A DNA stretch of 34,984 nucleotides from an uncultured Victivallis sp. (GTDB taxonomy: Bacteria; Verrucomicrobiota; Lentisphaeria; Victivallales; Victivallaceae). Positions 1-9,111 of the stretch are shown piece after piece. How positions within the stretch are numbered: position 1 is the stretch's first letter; the number at the start of each line of letters is the position of its first letter. A program made the position numbers and the translations under genes. The notes beneath the pieces are model-generated. The model did no database searches and had not been told where the DNA came from. It saw nothing but the letters and a program-made list of their open reading frames with translations. The stretch covers positions 1-34,984 of the forward strand of contig CALXNS010000104.1 in NCBI GenBank assembly GCA_944389815.1, given 5' to 3'.

Positions 1-1967
1 GGCACGATCGAAAAAGTGCAGCTGATGCCGTCTTCGGCATAATCGTAGGGGAGTTTCGCAACGGATTTGAGCGATGCGACCGCCCCGTTGACGTCGCGTC
101 CGTGCATCGGGTTTGCGCCGGGGGCGAAGGGTTCGCCCGCCTTGCGACCATCGGGCGTCGAGGCGGTCTTTTTCCCGTACATGATGTTGGAGGTGATCGT
201 CAGGATCGAGAGCGTCGGGCGCGAGCGGCGGTAGGCGTAGTGACTCGCAAGCTTCTTCTCGAACGATTTGACGATTTCGACGGCGATCGCGTCGACCCGG
301 TCGTCGTTGTTGCCGAATTTCGGGAAATCCCCCTCGGTGATGAAATCGACCGCGAGGCCGTTGGCGTTGAGAACGGGTTTGACCCGGGCGTATTTGATCG
401 CCGACAGGCTGTCGACGAGTACGGAAAGCCCGGCGATGCCGCCGGCCATGGTGCGGATGACGGATTCGTCGTGGAGAGCCATTTCGATGCGTTCGTAACA
501 ATATTTGTCATGCATGTAATGGATGATGTTGAGCGTATCGATGTAGAGTTTCGACAACCAGTCGGTGATTTCGCCGAAGTTGCGCATAACTTCGTCGTAA
601 TTCAAAAATTCGTCGCGGGCGAGGATCGGGATTGCCGGTCCGATCTGTTCGTCGCCGCACTTGACGTCGCGTCCGCCGTTGATCGCGTAAAGCAACGCTT
701 TGGCGAGGTTGCAGCGGGCGCCGAAAAACTGCATCTGTTTGCCGATCTTCATTGCGGATACGCAACAGGCGATTCCGTAATCGTCGCCGAACTTCACCCG
801 CATGAGATCGTCATTTTCGTACTGAATTGACGAGGTGGAAATCGAAATCGCCGCGCAGTAATCCCGGAATGGTTTCGGCAGCCGGGAACTCCAGAGGACG
901 GTGAGGTTCGGTTCGGGGGCCGGGCCGAGGTTGACCAGGGTGTGAAGAAAACGGTAGGTCATTTTCGTAACCATGTGGCGGCCGTCGAGCGACATGCCGC
1001 CGAGCGATTCGGTAATCCAGGTCGGGTCGCCGCTGAAGAGTTCGTCGTAGGCCGGGGTCCGGAGGAAGCGGACGATCCGCAGTTTCATGATGAAGTGATC
1101 GACGAACTCCTGAATTTCCGATTCGGTGAATTTGCCCGATTCGAGGTCGGCATGCGCGTAACAATCGAGGAACGTGGAAATTCTTCCGATCGACATCGCC
1201 GCTCCGTTCTGCTCCTTCACCGCGGCAAGGTAGGCGAAATAGAGCCACTGAATTGCTTCGCGCGTGTCGGCGGCGGGACGGGAGATGTCGAACCCGTAGG
1301 AGGCGGCCATCTGTTTGAGTTCACCGAGCGCCTTGATCTGTTCGGCGATCTCCTCGCGGCGGCGGATGTGGTCGGAATCCATCACGTCGATGACCATCTC
1401 CTTTTTGGCGCGTTTCTTCTCGTCGATCAGGAAATCGACGCCGTAGAGCGGCACCCGGCGGTAGTCGCCGATGATCCGGCCGCGCCCGTAGGAATCGGGC
1501 AAACCGGTGATGATTCCGGCGTGGCGGGCGAGTTTCATCTCGTCGGTGTAGACGTCGAAAACGCCGTCGTTGTGGGTTTTGCGGTATTGGAACACATGTT
1601 CGACGACCGGATCCATCGTTCGGCCGTAGGCTTCGAGTTCGGTATGGATCAGCCGGATGCCGCCGAAGGGCATGATGGCGCGTTTGAGCGGTTCGTCGGT
1701 CTGGAGGCCGACGATCTGTTCGAGGTCGCGATCGATGTAACCGGGGCGGTGGGAGGTGATCGTCGAGATGGTTTTTTCGTCGATGTCGTAAACGCCGTTG
1801 CGTTGACGTTCGAGCTGCATTTTGTCGCAGAGCTGTTTCCAGAGGCTGAGCGTACGTTCGGTCGGCGGAGCCAGAAATGTTTCGTCGCCGTCATACGGGG
1901 TATAATTGAGCTGGATAAAATCCCTTACGTTCACTTCACTGCGCCAGGCGCCGGTCTTGAAATTCAT
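1..1967 (-). CDS. pflB: Pyruvate formate-lyase (formate C-acetyltransferase), 3' end outside window
   Basis: Glycyl-radical enzyme converting pyruvate and CoA to acetyl-CoA and formate in anaerobic fermentation. The frame stays open from the ATG at 1967 to the left edge (655 codons; E. coli PflB has 760), so the C-terminal part with the glycyl-radical loop is missing from the window. The N-terminus carries the family signature [19 protein letters not shown]. The active-site Cys-Cys pair is at residues 401-402 within [19 protein letters not shown] (E. coli Cys418/419). This separates true PFL from the diol-dehydratase-like members, which have a single Cys. No PFL-activating enzyme is visible here; the radical SAM gene at 17938 belongs to a different family. 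The start is set by conservation of the N-terminus; the only ribosome-binding match is AAGG about 12 nt upstream. A sigma70-type promoter lies just upstream. Confidence 0.96.
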   Translation of the reverse strand, partial: MNFKTGAWRSEVNVRDFIQLNYTPYDGDETFLAPPTERTLSLWKQLCDKMQLERQRNGVYDIDEKTISTITSHRPGYIDRDLEQIVGLQTDEPLKRAIMPFGGIRLIHTELEAYGRTMDPVVEHVFQYRKTHNDGVFDVYTDEMKLARHAGIITGLPDSYGRGRIIGDYRRVPLYGVDFLIDEKKRAKKEMVIDVMDSDHIRRREEIAEQIKALGELKQMAASYGFDISRPAADTREAIQWLYFAYLAAVKEQNGAAMSIGRISTFLDCYAHADLESGKFTESEIQEFVDHFIMKLRIVRFLRTPAYDELFSGDPTWITESLGGMSLDGRHMVTKMTYRFLHTLVNLGPAPEPNLTVLWSSRLPKPFRDYCAAISISTSSIQYENDDLMRVKFGDDYGIACCVSAMKIGKQMQFFGARCNLAKALLYAINGGRDVKCGDEQIGPAIPILARDEFLNYDEVMRNFGEITDWLSKLYIDTLNIIHYMHDKYCYERIEMALHDESVIRTMAGGIAGLSVLVDSLSAIKYARVKPVLNANGLAVDFITEGDFPKFGNNDDRVDAIAVEIVKSFEKKLASHYAYRRSRPTLSILTITSNIMYGKKTASTPDGRKAGEPFAPGANPMHGRDVNGAVASLKSVAKLPYDYAEDGISCTFSIV

Positions 1968-2012
1968 CCGAAGAAAGCCTTTTCAAATAAAGTTGATTGA
2001 TGGAAAAGACAT

Positions 2013-2041
2013 AATATAACGCCGCACGTGATTCTTTTCAA
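2013..2041 (-). promoter_or_regulatory. Putative sigma70 promoter of pflB
   Basis: On the minus strand TTGAAA (2041-2036) and TATATT (2018-2013) are separated by exactly 17 bp. Transcription would start near 2006, giving a leader of about 40 nt before the pflB ATG. Identified by eye from consensus only. Confidence 0.5.
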
Positions 2042-2061
2042 TCGTTTTCTTCGGGAAACAA

Positions 2062-2077
2062 GCGGGATTCATCCCGC
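2062..2077 (-). terminator. Possible small intrinsic terminator upstream of pflB
   Basis: Perfect inverted repeat GCGGGA/TCCCGC with a 4-nt loop, followed on the minus strand by TTGTTT. It would end transcripts from the DUF6159-like gene before the pflB promoter. The U-tract is short, so this is tentative. The rest of the 1968-2245 gap shows no supportable gene. Confidence 0.35.
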
Positions 2078-2245
2078 CGTGTTTCACGGGCGGGGAGGGC
2101 ATTGCAAGTCTGCGTGCACGCTGTTGTGCGGGAAAATATCTCCTCCCGTTCGTTCGTCGGGCGACTCGGGCCGCGACGGAAAGGGGAGGGGAAAGGCGCT
2201 CGCTCCGGCGAACCGGAGGGGAAAAGCATCCGCCGTAATGATTGT

Positions 2246-3142
2246 TCACTCTTTCCTTTGAAATGCGTATTCAAGGACGGCTTCGTCGAAGCAGTCGATC
2301 TCCTCACCCTGGGCGTAGAGATAAAGCACCGCCTGATAGATCTGCTGCGCCACGCTGATGAGGTAAAAGAAGATGACTGCGGCGAGAATCGTCACCGGGA
2401 TGAGGAGATAAAAATAGAGTCCCACGGTCCCCCCGATCCTGGCCGCCAGGAAAATAATTCCCGCATTGAACACGACGAAAAGAATTGCAACCAGAAACGA
2501 GAGCGACTGCAGTCCCAGAAATCCGATCAGCGATTCCCCCCAGGTACGGCGGATGGCCGAGGCCGAACGGCGGAGCGCTTCGATGGGATTATTCAAATTT
2601 TCGTCGCAGACCAGCACCGGAATGGCAAAGCAGGACGCCACCGCCCACACGACGCCGATGAGTTTCAGCGCAATCGCGCCGAACAAGCCGGAACGTTTTT
2701 CCAACGTGCGCAGTATGATCCCAACCGTCGCCGCCAGCGCCGACCAGAGGACGATTGCCTTGAAGCGGCTGCAGGCGAAACGGAACCCGTGCAGAATCGA
2801 TACCGGTTCTCCATACAGCCCCCGGATAATTTCCGAATAAAACGCCACATTGCAGAAATTTGCCGCAGTCACCATGAGTAAATAGAGGAGAAAAATAAAT
2901 ACAACCTCCGCAATATGAATTGCTTCTGGATCTCCCGCTTCCGGTGCCGCCGGTGCCGCCGCTGCCGTCTCCGAGGCGGAAGCGAAGAAACTCGTCACGC
3001 CTCCGGCAAATGCCACCAGCAGCAGCAACAACAACAAAATAACGGCGGAAAGTATCGGAAACAACAGCAGCTTCTTTTCCTGCCGGATCAACACCATGGA
3101 ACTTTGAAAAATACTCCAGCTTCGCAGCAGTTTCTCCATCAT
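2246..3142 (-). CDS. DUF6159-like multi-pass membrane protein
   Basis: 298-residue hydrophobic protein of unknown function. It opens with a cytoplasmic-looking stretch (KLLRSWSIFQSSMVLIRQEK), followed by about six membrane segments near residues 27-50, 85-103, 125-142, 155-178, 205-240 and 245-270. The first loop is Ala/Pro/Glu rich. The N-terminal 'SW.i...S..vL.....Ll.fP' pattern and the ...NP.eAlrrs...i...wge motif in the middle resemble the DUF6159 family, recalled rather than searched. Start at the first of two adjacent ATGs, with GGAG 8 nt upstream. It lies 78 bp downstream of the ABM gene on the same strand and may be co-transcribed. No catalytic residues can be identified. Confidence 0.75.
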   Translation of the reverse strand: MMEKLLRSWSIFQSSMVLIRQEKKLLLFPILSAVILLLLLLLVAFAGGVTSFFASASETAAAAPAAPEAGDPEAIHIAEVVFIFLLYLLMVTAANFCNVAFYSEIIRGLYGEPVSILHGFRFACSRFKAIVLWSALAATVGIILRTLEKRSGLFGAIALKLIGVVWAVASCFAIPVLVCDENLNNPIEALRRSASAIRRTWGESLIGFLGLQSLSFLVAILFVVFNAGIIFLAARIGGTVGLYFYLLIPVTILAAVIFFYLISVAQQIYQAVLYLYAQGEEIDCFDEAVLEYAFQRKE

Positions 3143-3220
3143 TTTCCAATCTCCGTCTGCTGTGGGTTGAATTCGGAATCGAAATTCTCTTATTTGTCGA
3201 TTATCGTCATGTTGTTCTTG

Positions 3221-3523
3221 TTACGCCGGGGTGACCACGGTGACGCTGTTTTCGAGCCGCAGCGGAGTGACCGCGTCGCGGAACGCTTTCATGTGCGGCG
3301 TTTCCAGATGGGCGCGCAAATGATCCGGCGACTCCCAGCTCTCCAGAATCGTCACGCAGTCCATTTCCGCTTCCGCGCCGATTCCGACGTTCGCATCGAG
3401 GCACGGTTCATACCGGATGCAGCCCTCCTCGGCCATGACGGTCGGGACGTTTTCCTTCAGAATCCGCAGAAATTCCTCCATTTTTCCAGCCTTAATTCTG
3501 CTGCGGGCGATGACATTGACCAT
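3221..3523 (-). CDS. ABM-domain protein, putative quinol monooxygenase (YgiN-like)
   Basis: 100-residue protein with the antibiotic-biosynthesis-monooxygenase fold: it starts MVNVIARSRIKAGKMEEF, continues with EEGCIRYEP and ESWESPDHLRAHLETPH, and ends in a beta strand. YgiN-like members form small dimers, and some oxidise quinols without a cofactor; the substrate here cannot be told. The frame is open further upstream, but the ATG at 3523 is chosen because it is preceded by GGGAG at 9 nt and matches the family length. This ATG lies 1 nt beyond the TAA of the alcohol dehydrogenase, so its ribosome-binding site is inside that gene and the two are probably translationally coupled. Confidence 0.85.
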   Translation of the reverse strand: MVNVIARSRIKAGKMEEFLRILKENVPTVMAEEGCIRYEPCLDANVGIGAEAEMDCVTILESWESPDHLRAHLETPHMKAFRDAVTPLRLENSVTVVTPA

Positions 3524-3524
3524 T

Positions 3525-4730
3525 TTAAAATTCTCCCAGATAAGCTTGACGCAGAATTGCACCGAGAATTTCCGCACTCTTTTCAAGCGGAACCGGTCGC
3601 GGTGCGAGTTCGAGTTTCATTTTATTTTCCCCCGCGTCGAGCGCGGTTTTCTTCAGCAATTCCGGTGTGAGTCCGGCGAAGGCGCTCAATGCGCCCGGCA
3701 CCCCGATCGCATCGAGGAATTTCCGGTAACTATGCACCACTTCGCGGGGCGTCTCCCCCGGAAAGAGTTCCGCAAGCTCCATGGTGCGCGCCGCAACGCG
3801 CGGATCGCCCAGATAATAACTCCAGCTTGCCGGAAGCAGCATCGCCGCCGCAATGCCGTGTTCGATTCTGCCGAACCAGGAAAAACTGCACAGATGCGGC
3901 AGCCCGGTCGATTTGAAGCGGATCACCATCCCGCCCAGCGCCGCGGCGATCGCCATGTCGTGGCGTGCCGACCGGTCAGCGGGCGCCTTCAACACCGCCG
4001 GCAGCGCGGCAAGAATCAAGCGCACCGCCTCCTTCGCCCAGATGTTGGTGCGCGGCATTTTGTGGTCCGCTCCAATGTTGAGGAAGCCCTCCAGTGCGTG
4101 CGCAAGTGCGTCGCACCCGGTAGCGCGTGTGACGTGTTCCGGCATCGATTCTGTGAACTCCGGCGCAAGAATCGCCCGTCCGGGGACGAGAAGTTTTTCT
4201 GAAATAAGCTTTTTCACTCCCGCGTCGCGGTCGACGATGTTCGCGTAGGGCGTCGCCTCCGAACCGGTCCCGGCCGTCGTCGGCATGCAGATGACCCGCA
4301 TCGGCGCAAGTTCGGGAAATCGGCGTGATGCACAGTCCGAACCGAAAAGTTCCTTCAATTGCATTCCGCTCTGCCAGGCGAGGGTTGCCGCTTTTGCCGC
4401 ATCCATCACGCTGCCGCCGCCGATGGCGACGACCGCGGCGGGATTTCGAACGCGCAGAAATTCAATCATGCGTTCGACGGTCGCAGTGGAGGGTTCCGGC
4501 TCGACGACGCCGTCGAACCGGAATGCCGTGCACTCCGCCCGGCTCGCCGCCTGTTCGACGAATTCGCCCCGGTTCCGCGCACCCGGCCCATGCTGTCCGG
4601 TGAAGAACGCCACTGTTTTTCCGGCGGCGCACTCCCGCAGCTGCATTTCCAGCTCCATCCACGGCGTGGAGCTGATCGTAATCCGGGCGTCGGAAAGTTC
4701 CCGGAAAAAATGCACCGGATCCGTTTTCAT
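3525..4730 (-). CDS. Iron-containing (type III) alcohol dehydrogenase
   Basis: 401-residue NAD(P)-dependent dehydrogenase of the Fe-ADH superfamily. It has the nucleotide-binding GGGSVMD at 104-110 and PTTAGTGSE at 150-158. The metal ligands fit the family pattern: Asp207 and His211 (GCDALAHALEGF), His279 (LPHLCSF) and His291 (EHG). The length is typical (380-400). The ATG at 4730 overlaps the TGA of the upstream GH20-like gene by one base (TGATG), implying coupling; a TTG one codon earlier is possible but unnecessary. The substrate is unknown. Its place in a glycosidase operon suggests reduction of a sugar-derived aldehyde or a fermentation aldehyde, which is inference. Confidence 0.93.
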   Translation of the reverse strand: MKTDPVHFFRELSDARITISSTPWMELEMQLRECAAGKTVAFFTGQHGPGARNRGEFVEQAASRAECTAFRFDGVVEPEPSTATVERMIEFLRVRNPAAVVAIGGGSVMDAAKAATLAWQSGMQLKELFGSDCASRRFPELAPMRVICMPTTAGTGSEATPYANIVDRDAGVKKLISEKLLVPGRAILAPEFTESMPEHVTRATGCDALAHALEGFLNIGADHKMPRTNIWAKEAVRLILAALPAVLKAPADRSARHDMAIAAALGGMVIRFKSTGLPHLCSFSWFGRIEHGIAAAMLLPASWSYYLGDPRVAARTMELAELFPGETPREVVHSYRKFLDAIGVPGALSAFAGLTPELLKKTALDAGENKMKLELAPRPVPLEKSAEILGAILRQAYLGEF

Positions 4731-6610
4731 CAATGGATCGCGCTCCCGCTCGAAATCGACGGGTACCAGCCGAAACCATTGAGCGGGGCATCGGCGCCCG
4801 GGCGCAGTTCGAGCTCTTCAATGTGGGTGATCTCGCCTTCGAGATATTCGCGGATCCGCAGTGCGGTCTCCTCCAGACGCGCAATCTGTCCGGCGTTGCG
4901 GATCTGAATGGTTTCCAATCCGAACGGCTTGGCGCAGGCAAGCCACTGGGCGCGGAAGCTTGCGTCGAATTCCCGCATCGCGGTGATGACCGCCGGAATC
5001 ATATCCACCGCAATCTGCCGCAGGGCGATACGGTCGTCCTGAGCATAGGCGGCCAGCAGTGCGCCGCGCAGTTCCAGTTTTTTGATGACCAGCGAGAGAA
5101 TGTTGATCGCATGTTCGAAATCGCCCGCCGCATAATCCTCCAGCCGCGGCAGCAGCCGGGCGAGGATCTCCTCGTAACGGTCGATCATTTGCAAATCGAA
5201 TTCCGGCGAACGGCGCAGGTTGTCATCATAATAGATGCCCATGAGCGGATCATCCCAGATCACCAGCGCCGGATTGACGAACTGAATCTGTCCGTCGCCG
5301 TATTCGAATTCGAAATTCATCCCGGCCGCGAGCAAATGAGCCTCATAACTGCTGCCGCAGATCGCCGCGAAGCGTTTCGACGTGCGCTTCGAATCGTCGG
5401 CCGATACGCCGAAGGCGAGATCCGCCGCGAAGACGATCCCGGCGAGCGAGGAGTCGTAATTGCAATACGCTCCATCGTCTCCCCACATCGTGAAGAAGAG
5501 TTCGGAAATCTTCTTCTCACGGCACGCCGCGATGCACGGCACAACCGTGCGGCGGGTCTGTTCGTGATCATACCACATCCGCGACCACGTCCAGATGCCG
5601 GATCCCATCAACGGTTCATAACCGATTTCGCGGTGCCGTTCGATCATTCTGCCGTAAAAATCGGCCTCCCGGTTGTAATAATCCCAGTAAACCAGCTCGA
5701 CGTTCCGCGGGATCTTCGCTTGAACATCCTTCGGAATCGGGTTGGTCAAATCGTAATAATTCTGCTCCGGATTGCTCAAGCGGAAATACATGTCCGACCA
5801 GATCATCGGAGCCATGTCATATTTGCGGCAGATTTCGTTGACTTTTCCGAGATGACGGTTGAAGAGTTCGAACCCGCTCTGGTAACCGTGCCGGTCGAGG
5901 AATTTGCCGCGGCCGAGATCGTGGGTTTCATCCATGCCGATATGAATTCTGCGGCTGGAGAGGACGCTGCTCCAGAATTCGATCATCTTCTCGATGAGCG
6001 CATAGGTTTCGGGGGCGTCGACCATCAGTACGCGGGCGGTGTCGGTGACGGAGCCGTAGGCGCCGTTCCAGCGGAGGATCTGTTCAAGATGGCCGAGCGT
6101 CTGAATGCAGCCGACCATTTCAATGCCGAGTTTTGCGGCGTAGGAGTCCAGTTCACGAAGTTCATCGGCGGTGTAACCGCCTCGCATGTAACCGAAAAAC
6201 GGTTCATTCGGCAGTTCGTAGGTGTCTTCCGTGTAAAGCATGACCATGTTATACCCGGAGAGCGCCAGGCGGCGGAACCACATTTTGAGGTGATCGACCG
6301 TCATGACCATGTTGCGCGAAACGTCGAGCATGATGCCGAGCGTTTTGAAAGGCGTGGTCTCCTCGCCGTCGAGTTTGGCCAGCGCGGCGCCGACACCGCG
6401 GGCCGCCGCCGAAACGGAGTTGTATTCGACCATCACTTCGCCGGGCATACGGATGACGCGGGAAACGGTACCGCCCTCCGCAACGCGGCGGAACTTCAAG
6501 CCGCGTCCGCTGGAGAACACCGGATATTCCTCTTCCAGAAGAGCGAGCAGATCATGAAGTTCTTCCGGAGTTTCCTCAACCCGCCATACCAGTTGTGAAT
6601 GTTGTGTCAT
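4730..6610 (-). CDS. GH20-like beta-N-acetylhexosaminidase
   Basis: 626-residue protein without a signal peptide, so probably cytoplasmic. Residues 1-85 look like the small alpha/beta domain that precedes GH20 barrels. The TIM barrel starts near FKTLGIMLDVSRN (88-100). The catalytic Asp-Glu pair of GH20 is visible as HIGMDET (Asp227, Glu228); GH20 enzymes use the substrate acetamido group, polarised by the Asp, as nucleophile. Trp-rich substrate-pocket segments follow (YWDYYNRE, GIWTWSRMWYD). About 200 C-terminal residues are helical. The likely role is removal of terminal GlcNAc/GalNAc from imported oligosaccharides. Start ATG with AAGG 8 nt upstream. It sits 47 bp downstream of recJ and overlaps the ADH gene. 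Confidence 0.88.
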   Translation of the reverse strand: MTQHSQLVWRVEETPEELHDLLALLEEEYPVFSSGRGLKFRRVAEGGTVSRVIRMPGEVMVEYNSVSAAARGVGAALAKLDGEETTPFKTLGIMLDVSRNMVMTVDHLKMWFRRLALSGYNMVMLYTEDTYELPNEPFFGYMRGGYTADELRELDSYAAKLGIEMVGCIQTLGHLEQILRWNGAYGSVTDTARVLMVDAPETYALIEKMIEFWSSVLSSRRIHIGMDETHDLGRGKFLDRHGYQSGFELFNRHLGKVNEICRKYDMAPMIWSDMYFRLSNPEQNYYDLTNPIPKDVQAKIPRNVELVYWDYYNREADFYGRMIERHREIGYEPLMGSGIWTWSRMWYDHEQTRRTVVPCIAACREKKISELFFTMWGDDGAYCNYDSSLAGIVFAADLAFGVSADDSKRTSKRFAAICGSSYEAHLLAAGMNFEFEYGDGQIQFVNPALVIWDDPLMGIYYDDNLRRSPEFDLQMIDRYEEILARLLPRLEDYAAGDFEHAINILSLVIKKLELRGALLAAYAQDDRIALRQIAVDMIPAVITAMREFDASFRAQWLACAKPFGLETIQIRNAGQIARLEETALRIREYLEGEITHIEELELRPGADAPLNGFGWYPSISSGSAIH

Positions 6611-6657
6611 GACTGTAACCTTTTTGTGTAACGGTTGAAACCATATTCCATTTCAAT

Positions 6658-8367
6658 TCAATAAGCCGGCCGGATGTCGATGACATTCAGCTGCGGAATT
6701 TCCTGCCCCTGGTGACGGTTGAGCTGCGGAGTCGCCAGCACGTCGAGCGTCCTGCCGTGGAATTCGGAACAGGGCCGGTTGAAGGCGATGAAATCGATCA
6801 TCCCGTTCCGGCTGCGGAACGTGCCGCGGGTATGGGAGCCGCCGACCGTCGAACAGCGTTGCACCTGAAGTTCATTGAAACGGAAGATCGGTTTGACGTT
6901 GCTGTGTCCGAACGGGGAAAGTTTCGCCAGATAGGAGAAAAATTCCGGAGTCATTTCGTCGAGCTGAACTTCGCCGTCATAGGAGATGAAATCCTCCAGA
7001 TCTGCGGAAGTGATCTGTTTTCTCACCTCGCGATCCATCGCCTCGAAGAAATCCGCGATCCGGTCGGCGCGCAATCCGATTCCGACGGCCATCGGGTGTC
7101 CGCCGTAGCGTTCAAGCAGATCGGACGTATGACTGAGAACCTCCACCAGATTGAGGGACGGTACGCTGCGGCCTGACCCGTAAGCCACGTCGCCCTGGAT
7201 GGTCAGGACGATGGTCGGCCGGTTGTAGTCGCGTGCGAGGCGGGATGCGACGATGCCGATCACGCCCTGATGCCAGTCGCGTCCGGCGACGAGGAGGGTA
7301 TATTCGCTCTGCCATGCGAGGTTGCGTTCGATTTGTTCGCAAGCCTCCTGATAGATTTCCTGTTCTTTTTCCTGGCGGATCCGGTTATATGATTCGAGCT
7401 GAGAGGCGCAGTGATAAGCATCGACGATATGTTCGGATTCGAGCAGTTGCAGTGCGACGTTGGCATCTCCGACCCGTCCGGCGGCGTTGATGCGCGGCGC
7501 CATGCGGAATGTGATGTCCGCGGGGGTCAGCTCCGAACGAAGTTTTGAACTTTCGATCAGTGCGCGGACGCCGGGGCGGAGCTGTTTGCGCAGAATCTCG
7601 ATGCCGAATTTAACCATGATGCGGTTTTCGCCGAGCAGGGGAACGATATCGGCAACCGTGCCGAGGGCGACATAATCGAGCACTTCCTCAAGGCGGGTCT
7701 GGAATCCGCCGAGATTGTGTTCGCGTCCATATTTAATGAATGCGTGTGAAAGTTTGAACGCGACTCCCGCCCCGGAGAGGAGTTGAAGATCCTCCAGTTC
7801 CGGATAGACCTTCGGGTTGATGACCGCGAGGGCGTCTGGCAGTTCGGCGCCGGCTTCATGATGATCGGTGATGATCACGTCGATTCCGCGGGAAACCGCA
7901 TCGCGGACGGCGTCGCAGCTGGTGATGCCGCAGTCGACGGTGACGAGCACCTTGCAGCCGCCGAAGGAATCGAGCGCCTTCTGAAGCGATTCCGGGGTGA
8001 AGCCGTAACCGTCGTCGAAGCGGTGCGGGATGAAGGAGTGAACCTCCGCGCCGTTCTGACGAAGTACGAGAGCGAGCAATGCGCTTGCGGTGATTCCGTC
8101 GGTATCGTAATCGCCGTGAATAAGGATAGGTTCCTTATTAGCGATTGCCCTCCAGAGGCGTGCCGCGGCGTCCTGAATACGCGGGAAGCGGTACGGATCG
8201 GAGAGATTTGCCAGGCGGGGACTCAAAAAATCCGGAATTTGTTCTTCGTCGATTCCGCGAGCGGCGAAGAAAAGAGCGACAGGATGGGGCAGAGAAAACT
8301 TCTGCCGCAACGTCAGCGCCTTTGATTCCAGATTATTTCCAGCGGATTTCCAATTTTTAACACCCAT
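6658..8367 (-). CDS. recJ: Single-stranded-DNA-specific 5'-3' exonuclease RecJ
   Basis: 569-residue DHH-superfamily nuclease acting in recombination and mismatch/base-excision repair. All signature motifs are present: HGDYDTDGITAS (motif I, 84-95), TVDCGI, ITDHHEAG (DHH at 168-170), DYVALGTVADIVPL, then the DHHA1 part with GRDWHQGVIGIVASRLA, GSGRSV and GGHPMAVG. A C-terminal OB-like region follows. Length matches E. coli RecJ (577). Two starts are possible: GTG at 8373 and ATG at 8367. The ATG is chosen because a GGAAAG sits at usable distance before it. It is transcribed divergently from the tRNA cluster. Confidence 0.97.
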   Translation of the reverse strand: MGVKNWKSAGNNLESKALTLRQKFSLPHPVALFFAARGIDEEQIPDFLSPRLANLSDPYRFPRIQDAAARLWRAIANKEPILIHGDYDTDGITASALLALVLRQNGAEVHSFIPHRFDDGYGFTPESLQKALDSFGGCKVLVTVDCGITSCDAVRDAVSRGIDVIITDHHEAGAELPDALAVINPKVYPELEDLQLLSGAGVAFKLSHAFIKYGREHNLGGFQTRLEEVLDYVALGTVADIVPLLGENRIMVKFGIEILRKQLRPGVRALIESSKLRSELTPADITFRMAPRINAAGRVGDANVALQLLESEHIVDAYHCASQLESYNRIRQEKEQEIYQEACEQIERNLAWQSEYTLLVAGRDWHQGVIGIVASRLARDYNRPTIVLTIQGDVAYGSGRSVPSLNLVEVLSHTSDLLERYGGHPMAVGIGLRADRIADFFEAMDREVRKQITSADLEDFISYDGEVQLDEMTPEFFSYLAKLSPFGHSNVKPIFRFNELQVQRCSTVGGSHTRGTFRSRNGMIDFIAFNRPCSEFHGRTLDVLATPQLNRHQGQEIPQLNVIDIRPAY

Positions 8368-8470
8368 GTTCACTTTCCATAATCTTTACTCATGCTATAC
8401 GATAGCGCAACAAAGCCTGAACGGCAAATAAAAAAAACAGTTTTTTTTGATTTTTTCTTTGCAAAATGAT

Positions 8471-8498
8471 TTGAAAAACGAAAAATCTGAGGTACATT
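8471..8498 (+). promoter_or_regulatory. Putative promoter of the tRNA cluster
   Basis: TTGAAA (8471-8476) and TACATT (8493-8498) with a 16-bp spacer in an A/T-rich stretch, 75 bp before the first tRNA. The -35 matches consensus at 5 of 6 bases and the -10 at 4 of 6. The remainder of the recJ-tRNA gap (8368-8573) holds A/T tracts and no gene. Confidence 0.45.
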
Positions 8499-8573
8499 AG
8501 GGAGCGTCGGACGGGGAACGATGCCGCGGAATGCGGTTTTGAAGGTCTCGGAGTCCGGAGTTGATGAAGAGTT

Positions 8574-8659
8574 GCCGACGTGGCGGAATGGCAGACGCGC
8601 TAGGTTCAGGTCCTAGTTCTTTCACCGGAGTGAGGGTTCAACTCCCTCCGTCGGCACCA
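8574..8659 (+). tRNA. tRNA-Leu (anticodon CAG)
   Basis: 86-nt class II tRNA. The acceptor stem GCCGACG pairs with CGTCGGC (8649-8655), followed by A and an encoded CCA (8657-8659). The anticodon loop TTCAGGT lies between TAGG and CCTA. The long variable arm and the GGTTCAACTCC T-loop are visible. It decodes CUG. Confidence 0.97.
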
Positions 8660-8727
8660 GATTTTGTATCGGGCGGCAGATCCGAGAGGATACGGCCGGT
8701 AAACGATTGCGCGATGCGCAAGAGTGT

Positions 8728-8801
8728 GCGGGTATGGCATAACGGCTGTGCACCAGCCTTCCAAGCTGGTTATACGGGTTCGACCCCCGTTACCCGCTCC
8801 A
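8728..8801 (+). tRNA. tRNA-Gly (anticodon TCC)
   Basis: 74 nt. Acceptor stem GCGGGTA/TACCCGC (8791-8797) plus discriminator T and encoded CCA. The anticodon stem CCAGC/GCTGG encloses CTTCCAA, so the anticodon is TCC. The T-arm reads CGGGTTCGACCCCCG. Confidence 0.97.
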
Positions 8802-8806
8802 ATTAT

Positions 8807-8891
8807 GGTGGGATTCCCGAGTGGCCAAAGGGGGCAGACTGTAAATCTGCTAGCACAGCTTTCGATGGTTCGAATCCATCTCCCACCACCA
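8807..8891 (+). tRNA. tRNA-Tyr (anticodon GTA)
   Basis: 85-nt class II tRNA. Acceptor stem GGTGGGA/TCCCACC (8881-8887), discriminator A and encoded CCA. The anticodon stem GCAGA/TCTGC encloses CTGTAAA, giving GTA. The long variable arm is typical of bacterial tRNA-Tyr. It is only 5 nt behind tRNA-Gly, so the cluster is one transcript. Confidence 0.97.
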
Positions 8892-8902
8892 TTTAAAAAT
8901 CA

Positions 8903-8939
8903 AGGACTTACAGCAAAAAAGCTGCAAGTCCTCTTTTTT
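8903..8939 (+). terminator. Rho-independent terminator of the tRNA cluster
   Basis: Stem AGGACTT (8903-8909) with AAGTCCT (8926-8932), extended by CAGC/GCTG across single-base bulges around an A6 loop. A T-run follows at 8934-8939. The 170 bp from here to 9111 shows no supportable gene. Confidence 0.9.
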
Positions 8940-9111
8940 GCCCTGTTTTCGCGTTAGAGCTCAGGCTTCTTTGTGATTTCAAAAACAAGCGGATAAAAAG
9001 CGGATGAATCTCCAGGAGTGTTTTCGCGTCAACCGCGGCTCATCGGAGAAGCCCGCCTTGATTTACCGCGTCGTTTCATTTCACCGACGGGCGAAAACGA
9101 CCGATGCCGAA

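Noticed and set aside
942..2000. Plus-strand frame of 352 codons
   Set aside because: Antisense to pflB, which is certain from its Cys-Cys active site.
4733..6598. Long open frame (about 620 codons) on the plus strand
   Set aside because: It is the exact antisense of the GH20-like gene, has no family motif, and is kept open by the codon usage of the GC-rich real gene.
6630..6656. Inverted repeat TTGAAA/TTTCAA between recJ and the GH20-like gene
   Set aside because: Too short and without a second copy before related genes; cannot be claimed as an operator.
8561..8957. Short frames across the tRNA cluster
   Set aside because: They read through three well-formed tRNAs and a terminator.
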